Translations under genes and position numbers: made by a program
Assembly: GCF_048548695.1 (NCBI RefSeq)
Contig: NZ_JBLYIF010000012.1
Reading direction: 5' to 3' (one strand)
Origin: Neptuniibacter sp048548695
Lineage (GTDB): Bacteria > Pseudomonadota > Gammaproteobacteria > Pseudomonadales > Balneatricaceae
Length of the DNA: 64,000 nucleotides
The notes under the pieces: model-generated
Database searches by the model: none
Told to the model about the DNA's origin: nothing
The model's input: the letters and a program-made list of their open reading frames with translations, nothing else
In this document: piece by piece, positions 1-9,600 of the stretch
Layout: each line of letters opens with the position of its first letter
Numbering within the stretch: the stretch's first letter is position 1

Positions 1-21
1 GCTTACATTAGTGTCTGTCAT
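1..21 (-). CDS. 5' end of an unidentified gene running off the left edge
   Basis: An ATG at 21-19 on the minus strand is preceded by an AAAGGG ribosome-binding site six to seven bases upstream. Only seven codons (M-T-D-T-N-V-S) are inside the window, so the product cannot be named. A well-formed promoter (61-89) and a palindromic operator (35-46) lie directly upstream, which supports a real, regulated gene start here. Confidence 0.5.
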
Positions 22-34
22 CACAACCCTTTAG

Positions 35-46
35 ATTGTCGACAAT
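35..46. promoter_or_regulatory. 12-bp palindromic operator candidate ATTGTCGACAAT
   Basis: The site is a perfect palindrome lying between the predicted transcription start of the left-edge gene (near 53) and its ATG, a typical repressor position. Short TTGTCGACAA-like palindromes are typical of GntR (FCD-type) repressors; assignment to that family is inference. An 11/12 match recurs at 1074-1085 within the 5' part of the neighbouring hydrolase gene. Confidence 0.45.
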
Positions 47-60
47 TTGATTGTTGAGCC

Positions 61-89
61 ACAATACATAGACATAAAATGTCCGTCAA
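61..89 (-). promoter_or_regulatory. sigma-70 promoter of the left-edge gene
   Basis: On the minus strand a TTGACG -35 box (89-84) is followed after exactly 17 bp by a TATTGT -10 box (66-61). Transcription would begin near 53, giving a leader of about 30 nt that contains the palindrome at 35-46. Confidence 0.55.
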
Positions 90-161
90 CCAGCAAAACT
101 TGAAAAATTGTCAACACTATACAAAAGTTTATAGGCGAACCTATCACTGGATCGCTGCCTA

Positions 162-1142
162 TCAGGTCAAAAAACGCTCCAGCTCCTGATTCATAATCTG
201 TGCAATCTGGCGTGGCTTCTGGTACGGCAGTGAATGATCGGTGCCAGCAATCATAAAATAGTGCCAGTTAGGCATCCGCTCAGCCAATTCACGCTGATAT
301 TGATGCATAAGATCTACACTGTTGCCGCCAATAAAACTGGTCACATCACCCTGTGCCGCAACCAACGTTTCTCGGTTTACGTCACGGCTGGCCCGGGTCA
401 CTGAATCCAACGCATTAGCAAAGCCCACCGGGCGTTCTGATAAACGCTCAATAGTGGTTCGCTCCACCAGCGGCGACACCTTACGGTTCGGTGAAATCGT
501 ATCCAAAAACCGGCTGACACCCTGCTCAATTGCCTGCTGTTGACGTAAATGTACTGCGGCTTCGGATAACTCCTCACGCAGAATCAATGTCGTCTCCCAG
601 CATGGCCGGTCCAGCAAGGCGGACTCCAGCAGGTATTGTTTGCCGACGCGTTCAGGAAAACGCTGCTTAAATAATAAGCTGACCAGCCCCCCCAACGAGT
701 ACCCGGCCAAATCAAACTGCCACCAGGCCAGATGGTCAACCAGCGCATGCAGGTCTTTAACCAGTTCACCAGTCGTATAGGGATGTTCATGCCGATCCGG
801 AGCATGGGTATCACCCATGCCGCGTTGATCCGGAACTAAAATTTCTGACCACTGGGTAAGGAATGCCGTAAAGGCCTCCCAGGTATCGATACCGGCAACA
901 CCAGCGCCATGTAACAGAACCAAACGACGTCCAGTTGATACTTCTGGGTTACGGTAGATACGGTAGGTAATATGCTGATCCGGTAGATGCAGATGAGAGG
1001 TTTGACTGGGTAGCGGGCTGAACACTGTAATCCTCCAATAATCAATGGTCAGATTTTGGATCATTCTCTGCAAACTGTCGACAATCTTTGCTTGTACATC
1101 TAACCCTATCGGCATAGACAGGGTACCAGTGGTTACATACAA
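162..1142 (-). CDS. alpha/beta hydrolase fold protein
   Basis: The product (326 aa from the longest start) is a cytoplasmic alpha/beta hydrolase of unknown substrate. Visible are the oxyanion motif HGAG (about 78-81), the nucleophile elbow G-Y-S-L-G-G with Ser149, an acidic stretch in the cap region and a C-terminal G-T-D-H (His about 303). No signal peptide or membrane segment is seen. The start is doubtful. The first 26 residues do not look like a hydrolase N-terminus, and an in-frame ATG at 1064 follows a GAGA stretch; that start would place the palindrome 1074-1085 in the upstream control region. The family includes esterases, lipases and C-C hydrolases, so no specific reaction is claimed. 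Confidence 0.8.
   Translation of the reverse strand: MYVTTGTLSMPIGLDVQAKIVDSLQRMIQNLTIDYWRITVFSPLPSQTSHLHLPDQHITYRIYRNPEVSTGRRLVLLHGAGVAGIDTWEAFTAFLTQWSEILVPDQRGMGDTHAPDRHEHPYTTGELVKDLHALVDHLAWWQFDLAGYSLGGLVSLLFKQRFPERVGKQYLLESALLDRPCWETTLILREELSEAAVHLRQQQAIEQGVSRFLDTISPNRKVSPLVERTTIERLSERPVGFANALDSVTRASRDVNRETLVAAQGDVTSFIGGNSVDLMHQYQRELAERMPNWHYFMIAGTDHSLPYQKPRQIAQIMNQELERFLT
1074..1085. promoter_or_regulatory. second copy of the ATTGTCGACA operator motif
   Basis: ACTGTCGACAAT matches the palindrome at 35-46 at 11 of 12 positions. It lies within the hydrolase reading frame if the ATG at 1142 is used, but about 10 bp upstream of the alternative ATG at 1064. The two sites suggest that one repressor controls both genes; this is inference from sequence identity only. 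Confidence 0.3.
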
Positions 1143-1219
1143 TCGCCCATAATTAAAAAGTCGTCTGCCCTAACCGTCCTGGTAATTCGGAGACCCGGCC
1201 TTTCGGAGCCAACTGAGCC

Positions 1220-2560
1220 TTGTACCCGATCCAGCAACGCAGCCTACCCTACAAGATTAACAGCCTGACTCTGTTTGAGAGAATCAGATCAATGGGCCAT
1301 GGTGTTTTTCTCGATAGCGGTCGACCCGCTTGCCCTTGGGGCCGGTTTGATATTCTGGCCGCAGCTCCAGTAGAGCTGCTGACCTGCTCGGTTGAAAATC
1401 CGGACAACCCTTTTCCGGCGGTTGATCAACTGTACCGTAAGTATGCGCTGGACCTGCCTCAACCTGAGCACCTACCTTTTTGCGGTGGCCTGATGGGTCA
1501 CTTTAATTACGATTTAGGGCGACGACTGGAAGCGTTACCCAACCGGGCAAGCCAAAGCCATAGCCTGCCAGACCTGCAGCTTGGCCTGTATTTATGGGCC
1601 GTGGTGGTCGATCATCAGCGACAACAGACCACACTGGTAGCCGCCCCCTCTGTCCCCAGCAGCCAGCTTGATGATATTGAACAGCAGCTATTAACTGAAG
1701 CCAGCGGCAAAACTGCACCCTTTCGATTGCAGCGCCGTTTCAGCGCCAATATCAATGAGACCGAGTATCACCAGAAACTGTCCCAGATTGACCGTTACAT
1801 CCATGCAGGCGATTGTTATCAGGTCAACTTTGCGCAGCGTTTTGATAGCGAATACCGGGGCGATCCCTGGCACGCCTATCGCCAACTGCGTGAAGTTGCG
1901 CCTACCCCGTATGCCGCGTTTATCGATACCGCAGAGGGCGCTATTCTGTCCCTCTCTCCTGAACAGTTTCTTGAAGTTCGCCAAGGGCAAGTGAAGACCC
2001 GACCCATAAAAGGCACCCGGCCACGTGCTGCTGATGCAGTTGCGGACCAGGCCTTAAAAGCAGAGCTGCAAGCATCAACAAAAGACCGAGCTGAAAACCT
2101 GATGATTGTGGATTTGTTGCGTAATGACCTAAGCCGGGTCTGCCAACACAACAGCGTCAAAGTCCCCGAGCTGTTCAAAGTAGAAAGCTACGCCAATGTT
2201 CACCACCTGGTCAGCACCATTACCGGCCAGCTACCGGAAAACGCTTCTCCTGTTGATCTGCTGGAGCACTGTTTCCCCGGTGGCTCGATTACCGGTGCAC
2301 CTAAAATAAGAGCAATGGAAATAATAGAGGAGCTGGAACCGCATCGACGCTCAATCTATTGTGGCTCGATTGGTTATATCAGCCTGTGTGGACGGATGGA
2401 TACCAGTATCACCATCCGTACCGTGCTCTGTGAACAGCAAAAAGTCTATTGCTGGGCAGGTGGTGGAATCGTGGCGGATTCCATCACTGAGATGGAGTAT
2501 CAAGAAACCTTTAACAAGGTAAATAACCTGCTTAACGCGTTGAACAGTACTCAAAAATAG
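1220..2560 (+). CDS. pabB: aminodeoxychorismate synthase component I
   Basis: PabB converts chorismate plus ammonia to 4-amino-4-deoxychorismate, the first step of p-aminobenzoate synthesis for folate. The 446 aa length matches E. coli PabB. The chorismate-binding fold carries the PIKGT motif with Lys264, the lysine that marks PabB rather than TrpE-type enzymes. It also has D-L-L-R-N-D-L, G-S-I-T-G-A-P-K and the C-terminal W-A-G-G-G-I-V. The start is a TTG at 1220 preceded by GGAG; an ATG at 1292 would delete conserved N-terminal residues. The glutaminase partner PabA is not nearby. The gene is transcribed away from the hydrolase and its 3' end overlaps the next gene, which is convergent, by 10 bp. 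Confidence 0.93.
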   Translation: MYPIQQRSLPYKINSLTLFERIRSMGHGVFLDSGRPACPWGRFDILAAAPVELLTCSVENPDNPFPAVDQLYRKYALDLPQPEHLPFCGGLMGHFNYDLGRRLEALPNRASQSHSLPDLQLGLYLWAVVVDHQRQQTTLVAAPSVPSSQLDDIEQQLLTEASGKTAPFRLQRRFSANINETEYHQKLSQIDRYIHAGDCYQVNFAQRFDSEYRGDPWHAYRQLREVAPTPYAAFIDTAEGAILSLSPEQFLEVRQGQVKTRPIKGTRPRAADAVADQALKAELQASTKDRAENLMIVDLLRNDLSRVCQHNSVKVPELFKVESYANVHHLVSTITGQLPENASPVDLLEHCFPGGSITGAPKIRAMEIIEELEPHRRSIYCGSIGYISLCGRMDTSITIRTVLCEQQKVYCWAGGGIVADSITEMEYQETFNKVNNLLNALNSTQK

Positions 2561-2802
2561 CGCAATAGCAGATACAGGATCATCAACACACAGACAATAA
2601 TACCCGGCACAGCAATGCGGGATACTTTCTGAAACCGACTTACCGCCTGCTGCTGCAACCGAATTGACGTTTCCATTTGTATCCGGGTACGCTCAACCTG
2701 CTCCTTGGCAATCGCCAAGTGCTCCTCCTGTCGTTGCAGTGACTGCCGCTGATTATCTCTGATTTCTGTTAACAGGCTGATCACAGCATCATCGTTTGTC
2801 AT
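2551..2802 (-). CDS. small tail-anchored coiled-coil protein, function unknown
   Basis: This 83 aa protein has a highly charged Glu/Gln/Arg-rich N-terminal two-thirds, predicted as a coiled coil (about 10-58). A single hydrophobic segment (about 62-80) follows and ends in L-L-L-R-Y-F. That arrangement predicts a C-tail-anchored inner-membrane protein with a cytoplasmic coiled coil. An AGG ribosome site lies eight bases before the ATG. I do not recognise a named family. It lies just downstream of the diguanylate cyclase gene on the same strand and could be co-transcribed with it. Confidence 0.7.
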   Translation of the reverse strand: MTNDDAVISLLTEIRDNQRQSLQRQEEHLAIAKEQVERTRIQMETSIRLQQQAVSRFQKVSRIAVPGIIVCVLMILYLLLRYF

Positions 2803-2845
2803 ATGGCATACCTAAGTTAATTTGAGACGAAACACGTTCTGACGA

Positions 2846-4825
2846 CTATTTAGCCGCTAAGGGCGAATAAAACCGGTAATAGCTGCCGGGCACGGATTTG
2901 GCCAAATACATAGCACTGTCCGCAGAACGGGTCAGGCTGGCAGTATCCGTGCCATCGACTGGGTACATCCCAATACCCATACTGCATGTAATATGCACGG
3001 GGCCGCAGGAAAGCTCATAGGGTCGATCCAGGCGCTGGAGTATCTTCTCAGCGACATTCCGTACCGAAAGCTTATCCTCCGCCGCTTCCACAATGACCAC
3101 GAATTCATCACCACCCAAGCGCACGATACTGTCATTTTCTCGCATCTCAAGCCGCAAACGATCAGCCACCTGTAACAGCAGCTCATCCCCGGCATGATGG
3201 CCAAACTGATCATTAATCGGTTTAAACTTATCCAGATCGATAAACAACACCGCGCACTGACTATTATTACGCTTGGCACGTGCAATGGCATGCCCCAGCC
3301 GGTCCTCGAACAAACTGCGATTAGCAAGGCCGGTCAATGGATCATGCAACGCCATTGCATGCAGTAATCGCTCCTGCGCCTTACGCTGACTGATATCCGT
3401 AAAAATGGCGACAAAATGCGTCATATTATGCTGATTGTCATACACGGCAGTCATACTGAGGCGTACCGGCAACATGCTGTCATCTGCTAACTTAATCTCT
3501 GTGTCGCCCTGCCAGTGCCCCTGTTCCAGAATGGCCTTCATCATCACCTGCCGCATCAGATCAGGGGTGTCCGGCGAAAACAAACGCGCAAAACGCCCCT
3601 TCACGTCATCCTCAGAATATCCGGTCATACTCAAATAGGACTGATTAAGGCTCAACACCACCCCGGCACGGCTGGCAATCAAGATGCCATCCCGGCTCCC
3701 CTCCAGTACTGTAGCGGACAGCCTAAGCTGGTCCTCTACCGCCCGCTGACTGGTTTGATCCAACACAAAGGCCAGTCCGCGGTCCTGGCTGCCTTCGAGC
3801 ATAGCGCCCCCCACCATAACCGGCACACGGCGACCCCCCTTATGCAAAAGCTCCTTACTATAAGGCACGCAGTAACCATTTTTCAGGATCTGCTCAATAG
3901 CCTGTTCGTCCTGTTCCTGAAAATTAGCCGGCGTCAGCTCGGCCCAGTTAAACGTTTTGGCTGTCAGCTGATCTTTGGAATAACCCAGCAGTTCGAGTGC
4001 TGCTGTGTTGGCATCAAGAATCCGACCGGATAACTCCCACTCCACAATGCCCAGCATGCCTGACTCATACAAACTCAGGTAACGACGCTCACTGCGTCTC
4101 AGGCGCAGTTCTGTATCGTACAACTGAGCAATAAACCGCCTGACCAGATAAACTGACCCTAGCACCAGCAACAGCATCAGACAGCCCATTGTCAGCGTGG
4201 TCACCCACTTAATCCAGCGGGCTCCCTCACTTAGCACTTGGGAAAACTCGGTTTCCAGAGCATGAAGCTGGCTATTAATGACTTCAAGCCGCCGGATCAG
4301 ATCAGTTCGGTTGATATCACCCTGCTGAATACGTGCATCAACCTCAGCGCCAAGCCTGAACAGCTCCGTTATAATCAGATCTGCTTCAGTCCAGATAGCG
4401 ATCGCCTGCTTCATGTAACTCACGTTATGAAATAAGCGAAAGACGTTGATAAGACTAGTAATGTCCTGTGGATGGTTGCCCCCTTTAAGAAAACCATCAT
4501 AAGCCTTCACGACATCTGGCGGGGACTGCTGCAAAGCCTGCCGCGCCTGACGGTCACCCAAAGGGATCAACAAATGTTGTTTAAAGGCTTCATAATCGGC
4601 GGGCTTGGCATCGACGGTGTAGCGGTAAAGAGACATGACGGCGTCTTTTTGCGACTTGGCCCACAAGCCTTCGCCACGGACATAAGCCCTGACACCATTC
4701 ATAGCTTCGGCTTGCAGATAGCCGAGAAAAAAGACAAAGAAGCTCAATGTCAGCAACATAGTGACGATGAAAATGACTTTGCCACGCATGGTGAGCGCAG
4801 CAGAAATCGCAGCTGCTGTCGGCAT
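2846..4825 (-). CDS. membrane-bound PAS-PAS-GGDEF diguanylate cyclase
   Basis: This enzyme should make cyclic di-GMP from two GTP. Numbered from the longest possible start (a TTG at 4960), it has TM1 (61-82), a periplasmic sensor region of about 170 aa, TM2 (252-274) and two PAS domains (about 290-405 and 410-530). A C-terminal GGDEF domain follows, with an intact G-G-D-E-F (616-620). R-E-N-D lies exactly five residues before the GGDEF, so the RxxD product-inhibition I-site is present. No EAL or HD-GYP phosphodiesterase domain and no HAMP domain are seen. I chose the ATG at 4825 (GAG seven bases upstream); ATGs at 4876 and 4789 are alternatives. The periplasmic ligand is unknown. Confidence 0.9.
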   Translation of the reverse strand: MPTAAAISAALTMRGKVIFIVTMLLTLSFFVFFLGYLQAEAMNGVRAYVRGEGLWAKSQKDAVMSLYRYTVDAKPADYEAFKQHLLIPLGDRQARQALQQSPPDVVKAYDGFLKGGNHPQDITSLINVFRLFHNVSYMKQAIAIWTEADLIITELFRLGAEVDARIQQGDINRTDLIRRLEVINSQLHALETEFSQVLSEGARWIKWVTTLTMGCLMLLLVLGSVYLVRRFIAQLYDTELRLRRSERRYLSLYESGMLGIVEWELSGRILDANTAALELLGYSKDQLTAKTFNWAELTPANFQEQDEQAIEQILKNGYCVPYSKELLHKGGRRVPVMVGGAMLEGSQDRGLAFVLDQTSQRAVEDQLRLSATVLEGSRDGILIASRAGVVLSLNQSYLSMTGYSEDDVKGRFARLFSPDTPDLMRQVMMKAILEQGHWQGDTEIKLADDSMLPVRLSMTAVYDNQHNMTHFVAIFTDISQRKAQERLLHAMALHDPLTGLANRSLFEDRLGHAIARAKRNNSQCAVLFIDLDKFKPINDQFGHHAGDELLLQVADRLRLEMRENDSIVRLGGDEFVVIVEAAEDKLSVRNVAEKILQRLDRPYELSCGPVHITCSMGIGMYPVDGTDTASLTRSADSAMYLAKSVPGSYYRFYSPLAAK

Positions 4826-4977
4826 TCGCTTACTCGTCCGAACGTCCCTGATTTTGCACCAGTCTAGCTCGGACATCGGGCCGCTGTCACCGGATGGCGA
4901 CAGCAAATACTCAAACAGCCGTATGATACCGTCCTGGCGACTACGCCAGAGCGGTATCAATAGGGTAGACCCGTGAG

Positions 4978-5595
4978 TTAAAGGCTTAGATCACGGTTAC
5001 TGGCTTTGAGGAACTCTTGCTTCAAATCAGCAAAGGTATGCACTGCCGGGAACTGCGGGAATTCAGCAATAACATTCTCTGGGGCGTGGAACAGAATACC
5101 GGCTTCGGCTTGTTTCAGCATGGTGGTGTCGTTGTACGAGTCACCGGCCGCAATAACACGGTAGTTCAGCAGCTGGAATGCGCGTACAGATTGACGTTTC
5201 GGATCACGCTGACGCAGAGTGTAATCCGTGATCCGCCCCGCTTCATCCACTTCCAGCTTATGGCACAGCAAAGTTGGGAAACCCAACTGACGCATCAGTG
5301 GCTGAGCAAATTCATAAAAGGTGTCAGACAGAATCACCACTTGGAAACGCTCACGCAACCAGTTGATAAAGTCCGCAGCACCCTCTAATGGCGACAACCG
5401 GCTAATAGTATTTTGAATTTGTGGCAGAGTCAGCCCGTGCTCATCCAGAATTCGCAGACGCTGCTTCATCAGCACATCATAGTCCGGTATATCCCGGGTG
5501 GTGGCTTTCAGCTCTTCGATACCGGTTTCTTCCGCAAATGCAATCCAGATCTCCGGGATCAGCACCCCTTCCAGGTCAAGACAGGCTAGTTCCAC
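4978..5595 (-). CDS. thrH: ThrH, phosphoserine phosphatase / phosphoserine:homoserine phosphotransferase
   Basis: ThrH is an HAD-fold enzyme that dephosphorylates phosphoserine and can transfer the phosphate to homoserine, feeding threonine synthesis. The start is a GTG at 5595 with GAGGA seven bases upstream. It gives exactly 205 aa, the family length, beginning with the characteristic E-L-A-C-L-D-L-E-G motif (nucleophile Asp7). A longer in-frame extension to 5706 lacks family similarity and is probably the leader. Other HAD motifs visible are I-L-S-D-T-F and A-A-G-D-S-Y-N-D-T. A possible promoter in the leader is TTGCAA (5695-5690), 17 bp, TAAATT (5672-5667). Confidence 0.92.
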   Translation of the reverse strand: MELACLDLEGVLIPEIWIAFAEETGIEELKATTRDIPDYDVLMKQRLRILDEHGLTLPQIQNTISRLSPLEGAADFINWLRERFQVVILSDTFYEFAQPLMRQLGFPTLLCHKLEVDEAGRITDYTLRQRDPKRQSVRAFQLLNYRVIAAGDSYNDTTMLKQAEAGILFHAPENVIAEFPQFPAVHTFADLKQEFLKASNRDLSL

Positions 5596-5736
5596 AACAG
5601 CTTCCTCATGGTATTCATATTGATGCGCCTGAAGCTCTGTTTTCAGGGCGCGGACAACTGCGCGCCAATTTACCCTGCCGGGTAATCGCTTGCAATGCTT
5701 ATACAAATTTTCACCCAGCCCCGCCGGGGCCGATAC

Positions 5737-5762
5737 AAAAAAGCCACCCGAAGGTGGCTTTT
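5737..5762 (-). terminator. Rho-independent terminator of panD
   Basis: The stem GCCACC/GGTGGC (5743-5748 and 5753-5758) has a 4-nt loop and is followed on the minus strand by six T residues. It lies 30 bp past the panD stop and separates panD from thrH. A shorter T run on the plus strand makes it weakly bidirectional. Confidence 0.85.
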
Positions 5763-5788
5763 CGACAAGGCGCAGAGCACGCTTGCCA

Positions 5789-6223
5789 TTAAATATCTTT
5801 TGGCTGCACCGGTATGGCGCGTTTTACACTGGTCAGCTCATTACGCTGGTGCAATTCTGCATCCGTGGCACCGACACCGCCATCCGATTTGGCGTTTTCA
5901 AAATAGCACAGGGTTGGCTGAAACTCGGCAGCTTCTTTCTCGTCCAGTTGAACGTATGAGCACACGATCAGCAGGTCACCCTTGCTGGCCTTATGTGCTG
6001 CTGCGCCGTTCACAGAGATGATGCCACTGTTATCTTCAGCTCGGATTGCGTAAGTCGTGAAGCGCTCACCATTGTTGATGTTGTAAATATGGATCATCTC
6101 GTATTCGCGAATACCCGATTGGTCCAGTAATACACCATCTATTGCACAGGAGCCCTCATAGTGCAGTTCCGCGTGGGTTACCGTCACGCGATGCAGCTTG
6201 GCCTTCAGGAATGTCTGCAGCAT
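5789..6223 (-). CDS. panD: aspartate 1-decarboxylase
   Basis: PanD decarboxylates L-aspartate to beta-alanine for pantothenate and coenzyme A synthesis. It is a pyruvoyl enzyme made by self-cleavage between Gly24 and Ser25, and the motif Y-E-G-S-C-A-I-D-G is in the right place; Lys9 and Tyr58 of the active site are also present. The length is 144 aa, longer than the E. coli enzyme (126 aa) because of a C-terminal extension after about residue 115. panB and panC are not in the window. It stands alone and ends in its own terminator. Confidence 0.95.
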   Translation of the reverse strand: MLQTFLKAKLHRVTVTHAELHYEGSCAIDGVLLDQSGIREYEMIHIYNINNGERFTTYAIRAEDNSGIISVNGAAAHKASKGDLLIVCSYVQLDEKEAAEFQPTLCYFENAKSDGGVGATDAELHQRNELTSVKRAIPVQPKDI

Positions 6224-6311
6224 AAATAAAACCTGCGTTCTCTCATCCAGGCTGGTAATACCAGCATCATTTTTACCCTGCTATATGAAGCATAAAGCAG
6301 GCCAGTTGAGG

Positions 6312-6384
6312 GCTAACTTCCAAAAGTTAGCGATCAGCCGGAGCTGTTGCACCGCAACTTAACCAGCAGTCAGGTTGAAAAACC
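6312..6384. promoter_or_regulatory. cluster of three short hairpins in the panD-metH intergenic region
   Basis: The 411-bp gap between the divergent panD and metH genes contains three closely spaced perfect hairpins. They are GCTAACTT-CCAA-AAGTTAGC (6312-6331), GTTGC-ACC-GCAAC (6346-6358) and GGTT-GAAA-AACC with a GNRA tetraloop (6373-6384). Read on the plus strand, the stretch GAGCTG...CACCGCAACT...AGTCAGG faintly recalls the conserved core and B12 box of cobalamin riboswitches, but the GGTG segment and the full ACCTGCC box are missing. MetH is B12-dependent, so a regulatory leader is plausible; the class is not established. The rest of the gap (6430-6630) is AT-rich and I see no convincing promoter. 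Confidence 0.3.
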
Positions 6385-6634
6385 CACCCTTCTGATACGG
6401 TTATCCCCAGTTAACGGCGGCAAAGGGCGCACATTTTAACACCATTTATATAAAAATTAAGTTTGTAATTACTATTCTTTTGGCCAACGTTGTTGCACCG
6501 CCGGTATTCATCATTTTTACCATTAAAATGAGCGCCTTTCATCGCATCTTGCATGAGGGTCACTGCACTCTTTAAGCAATTGATTTAGAATAGCTCACCT
6601 ATTTTGTAAGGCATTCATTCAACGGGACAGCATA

Positions 6635-9600
6635 GTGACAGATCAGACCCTTAGCCAACAGCTTAAAAGCACATTGCAACAACGCATCATGATTCTGGAT
6701 GGTGGTATGGGTACCATGATTCAGGAGCACAAGCTGGAAGAAGCCGATTACCGAGGTGAACGGTTTGCCGATTGGCAAAGTGAAGTCAAAGGTAATAACG
6801 ACCTGCTGGTGCTGACCCAGGCTAAGCTCATCAAGGATATACACCGCGACTACCTGGATGCCGGGGCGGATATCATTGAAACCAATACCTTCAATGCTAC
6901 CCGCATCGCCATGGCTGACTACCATATGGAAGCACTCAGCCGGGAAATCAACGTGGTCGCAGCGCGTCTTGCGCGTGAGGCCTGTGATGAGGCTACCGAG
7001 GAAACGCCTGATCGGCCCCGCTACGTTGCCGGGGTGTTGGGTCCAACCAACCGCACCTGCTCTATCTCACCGGATGTCAATGACCCAGGTTACCGCAATG
7101 TCAGTTTTAATGAGCTGGTAGAAGCGTACACGGAATCACTGGATGGCCTGATCGAGGGCGGTAGTGACATCATTCTGATCGAAACCATCTTCGACACCCT
7201 GAATGCTAAGGCCGCTATTTATGCGGTTGAAACCTATTTCGAACAACATGACATCCGCCTGCCGGTGATGATCTCCGGTACCATTACCGATGCCTCCGGC
7301 CGTACGCTGTCCGGACAGACCACTGAAGCGTTCTGGAACTCAATTCGCCACGCCCGACCAATCTCGGTCGGCCTGAACTGTGCACTGGGCCCTAAAGAGC
7401 TACGCCAGTATGTGCAGGAGCTGTCCCGAATTTGTGAAACCCACGTTTCCGCCCACCCCAACGCCGGTTTGCCCAATGCATTTGGTGGTTACGATGAAAC
7501 CCCAGAGCAGATGGCGGATGAAATTGGCGAATGGGCGCAGTCTGGCTTTCTGAATGTTGTTGGTGGTTGTTGTGGCACAACCCCGGAGCACATCAAGGCG
7601 ATTCGCGAAGCGGTTGAAAAACATCCCCCTCGTGCGTTACCGGACATTACCCCAAAATGCCGCCTGGCCGGACTTGAACCACTGAGTATTGGTGCCGACA
7701 CCCTGTTCGTAAACGTTGGAGAACGAACCAACGTTACCGGGTCTGCTGCATTTAAGCGCCTGATCAAAGAAGGCGATTATGAAACGGCATTGGATGTGGC
7801 CCGCCAGCAGGTAGAGAACGGCGCTCAGATTATCGACATCAACATGGACGAAGGCATGTTGGATGCCCATGCCGCCATGTATCGTTTCCTTAATCTGATC
7901 GGCTCCGAACCGGATATCGCCCGAGTTCCGGTGATGATCGACTCCTCCAAGTGGGATGTTCTGGAAGTCGGGCTACAGTGTATTCAGGGCAAGGGGGTGG
8001 TCAACTCCATCAGCCTCAAGGAAGGTGAAGAAAAATTTATTGAACAGGCCCGTACCATTCGCCGCTACGGCGCTGCCGTCGTGGTCATGGCCTTTGATGA
8101 AACCGGCCAGGCTGACACCTACCAACGCAAAACCCAAATTTGTGAACGCTCCTACCGGGTACTGGTGGATAAGGTTGGCTTCCCGCCAGAAGATATCATT
8201 TTTGATCCGAACATTTTTGCTGTTGCCACCGGGATTGATGAGCATAACAACTATGCCATGGACTTTATCGAGGCCACCGGCTGGATCAAACAGAATCTAC
8301 CCCATGCCAAAATCTCCGGCGGCGTATCCAACGTCTCTTTCTCGTTCCGTGGCAACAACCCGGTACGCGAAGCCATCCATTGCGTATTTCTCTACCACGC
8401 CATCAAACAGGGCATGGATATGGGTATCGTCAACGCGGGTCAGTTGGCGATCTATGACGACCTGCCTGACGAACTGCGTAACGCAGTCGAGGATGTGATT
8501 CAGAACCGGCGGGATGATGCCACTGAACGCCTGCTGGAGATCGCTGAAAAATATCGCGGAGACGGCAGCCAGGTAGATGAAAAACAGGCGCAGGAATGGC
8601 GCAGCTGGGAGGTCAATAAACGCCTTGAGCATGCTCTGGTCAAAGGCATCACTGAGTTTATTGAAGAAGATACCGAAGAAGCCCGCCAAAACCATCCGCG
8701 CCCACTGCAGGTAATCGAAGGCCCGCTGATGGATGGTATGTCGGTAGTCGGTGATCTATTTGGTGCCGGTAAGATGTTCCTGCCTCAGGTGGTTAAATCG
8801 GCCCGCGTAATGAAAAAAGCGGTTGCCTATCTGATGCCTTATATCGAGGCCGAAAAAGATGAGCACAGCAAGGCCAACGGAAAGGTAGTACTGGCCACGG
8901 TGAAAGGCGATGTGCATGACATCGGCAAAAACATCGTCGGCGTGGTTCTGCAGTGTAATAACTATGAGATTATCGACCTTGGCGTGATGGTGTCAGCAGA
9001 AACCATTCTGCAAACCGCGCGGGAGCATAATGCAGATGTGATCGGCCTGTCAGGCCTGATCACACCCTCTCTGGACGAGATGGTGCATGTGGCCAAAGAG
9101 ATGGAACGTCAAGGCTTTGATATCCCCTTACTGATCGGTGGTGCTACCACCTCAAAAGCCCATACTGCAGTGAAAATCGAGCCAGCCTATAAACGGGATC
9201 AGGTGGTTCATGTGACTAACGCCTCCCGTGCTGTGAACGTTGTCTCTGCCCTTCTTGGCGAAAAGAAAACAAATTATATCAAAGAGATAAAGGAAGATTA
9301 TGAAGCAGTACGTGAACGCCATAAAGCGCGCATGACTGACAAGCGTCGCGTCAACCTGCAAGCAGCACGGGACAATCGCTTTGCCATCGATTGGGAGAAC
9401 TACACACCACCAGTACCGGTTCACCCGGGCATCCATGTGTTTGACGATATCCCGCTGGACGAGATCCTACCCTACTTTGACTGGACGCCATTTTTCCATT
9501 CCTGGGAACTGGCGGGCCGCTATCCCCGTATTCTCAAGGACGAGATTATCGGTGAAGAAGCCACTCGCCTGTTTCATGATGCTCAGGCGATGCTGAAACA

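Noticed and set aside
6501..6634. Possible sigma-70 promoter just upstream of metH (TAAAAT at 6524)
   Set aside because: No acceptable -35 box at 16-18 bp; promoter left unassigned.
7956..8498. 180-codon alternative frame inside metH
   Set aside because: Composition is that of an out-of-frame translation of a conserved gene; metH is intact through this region.
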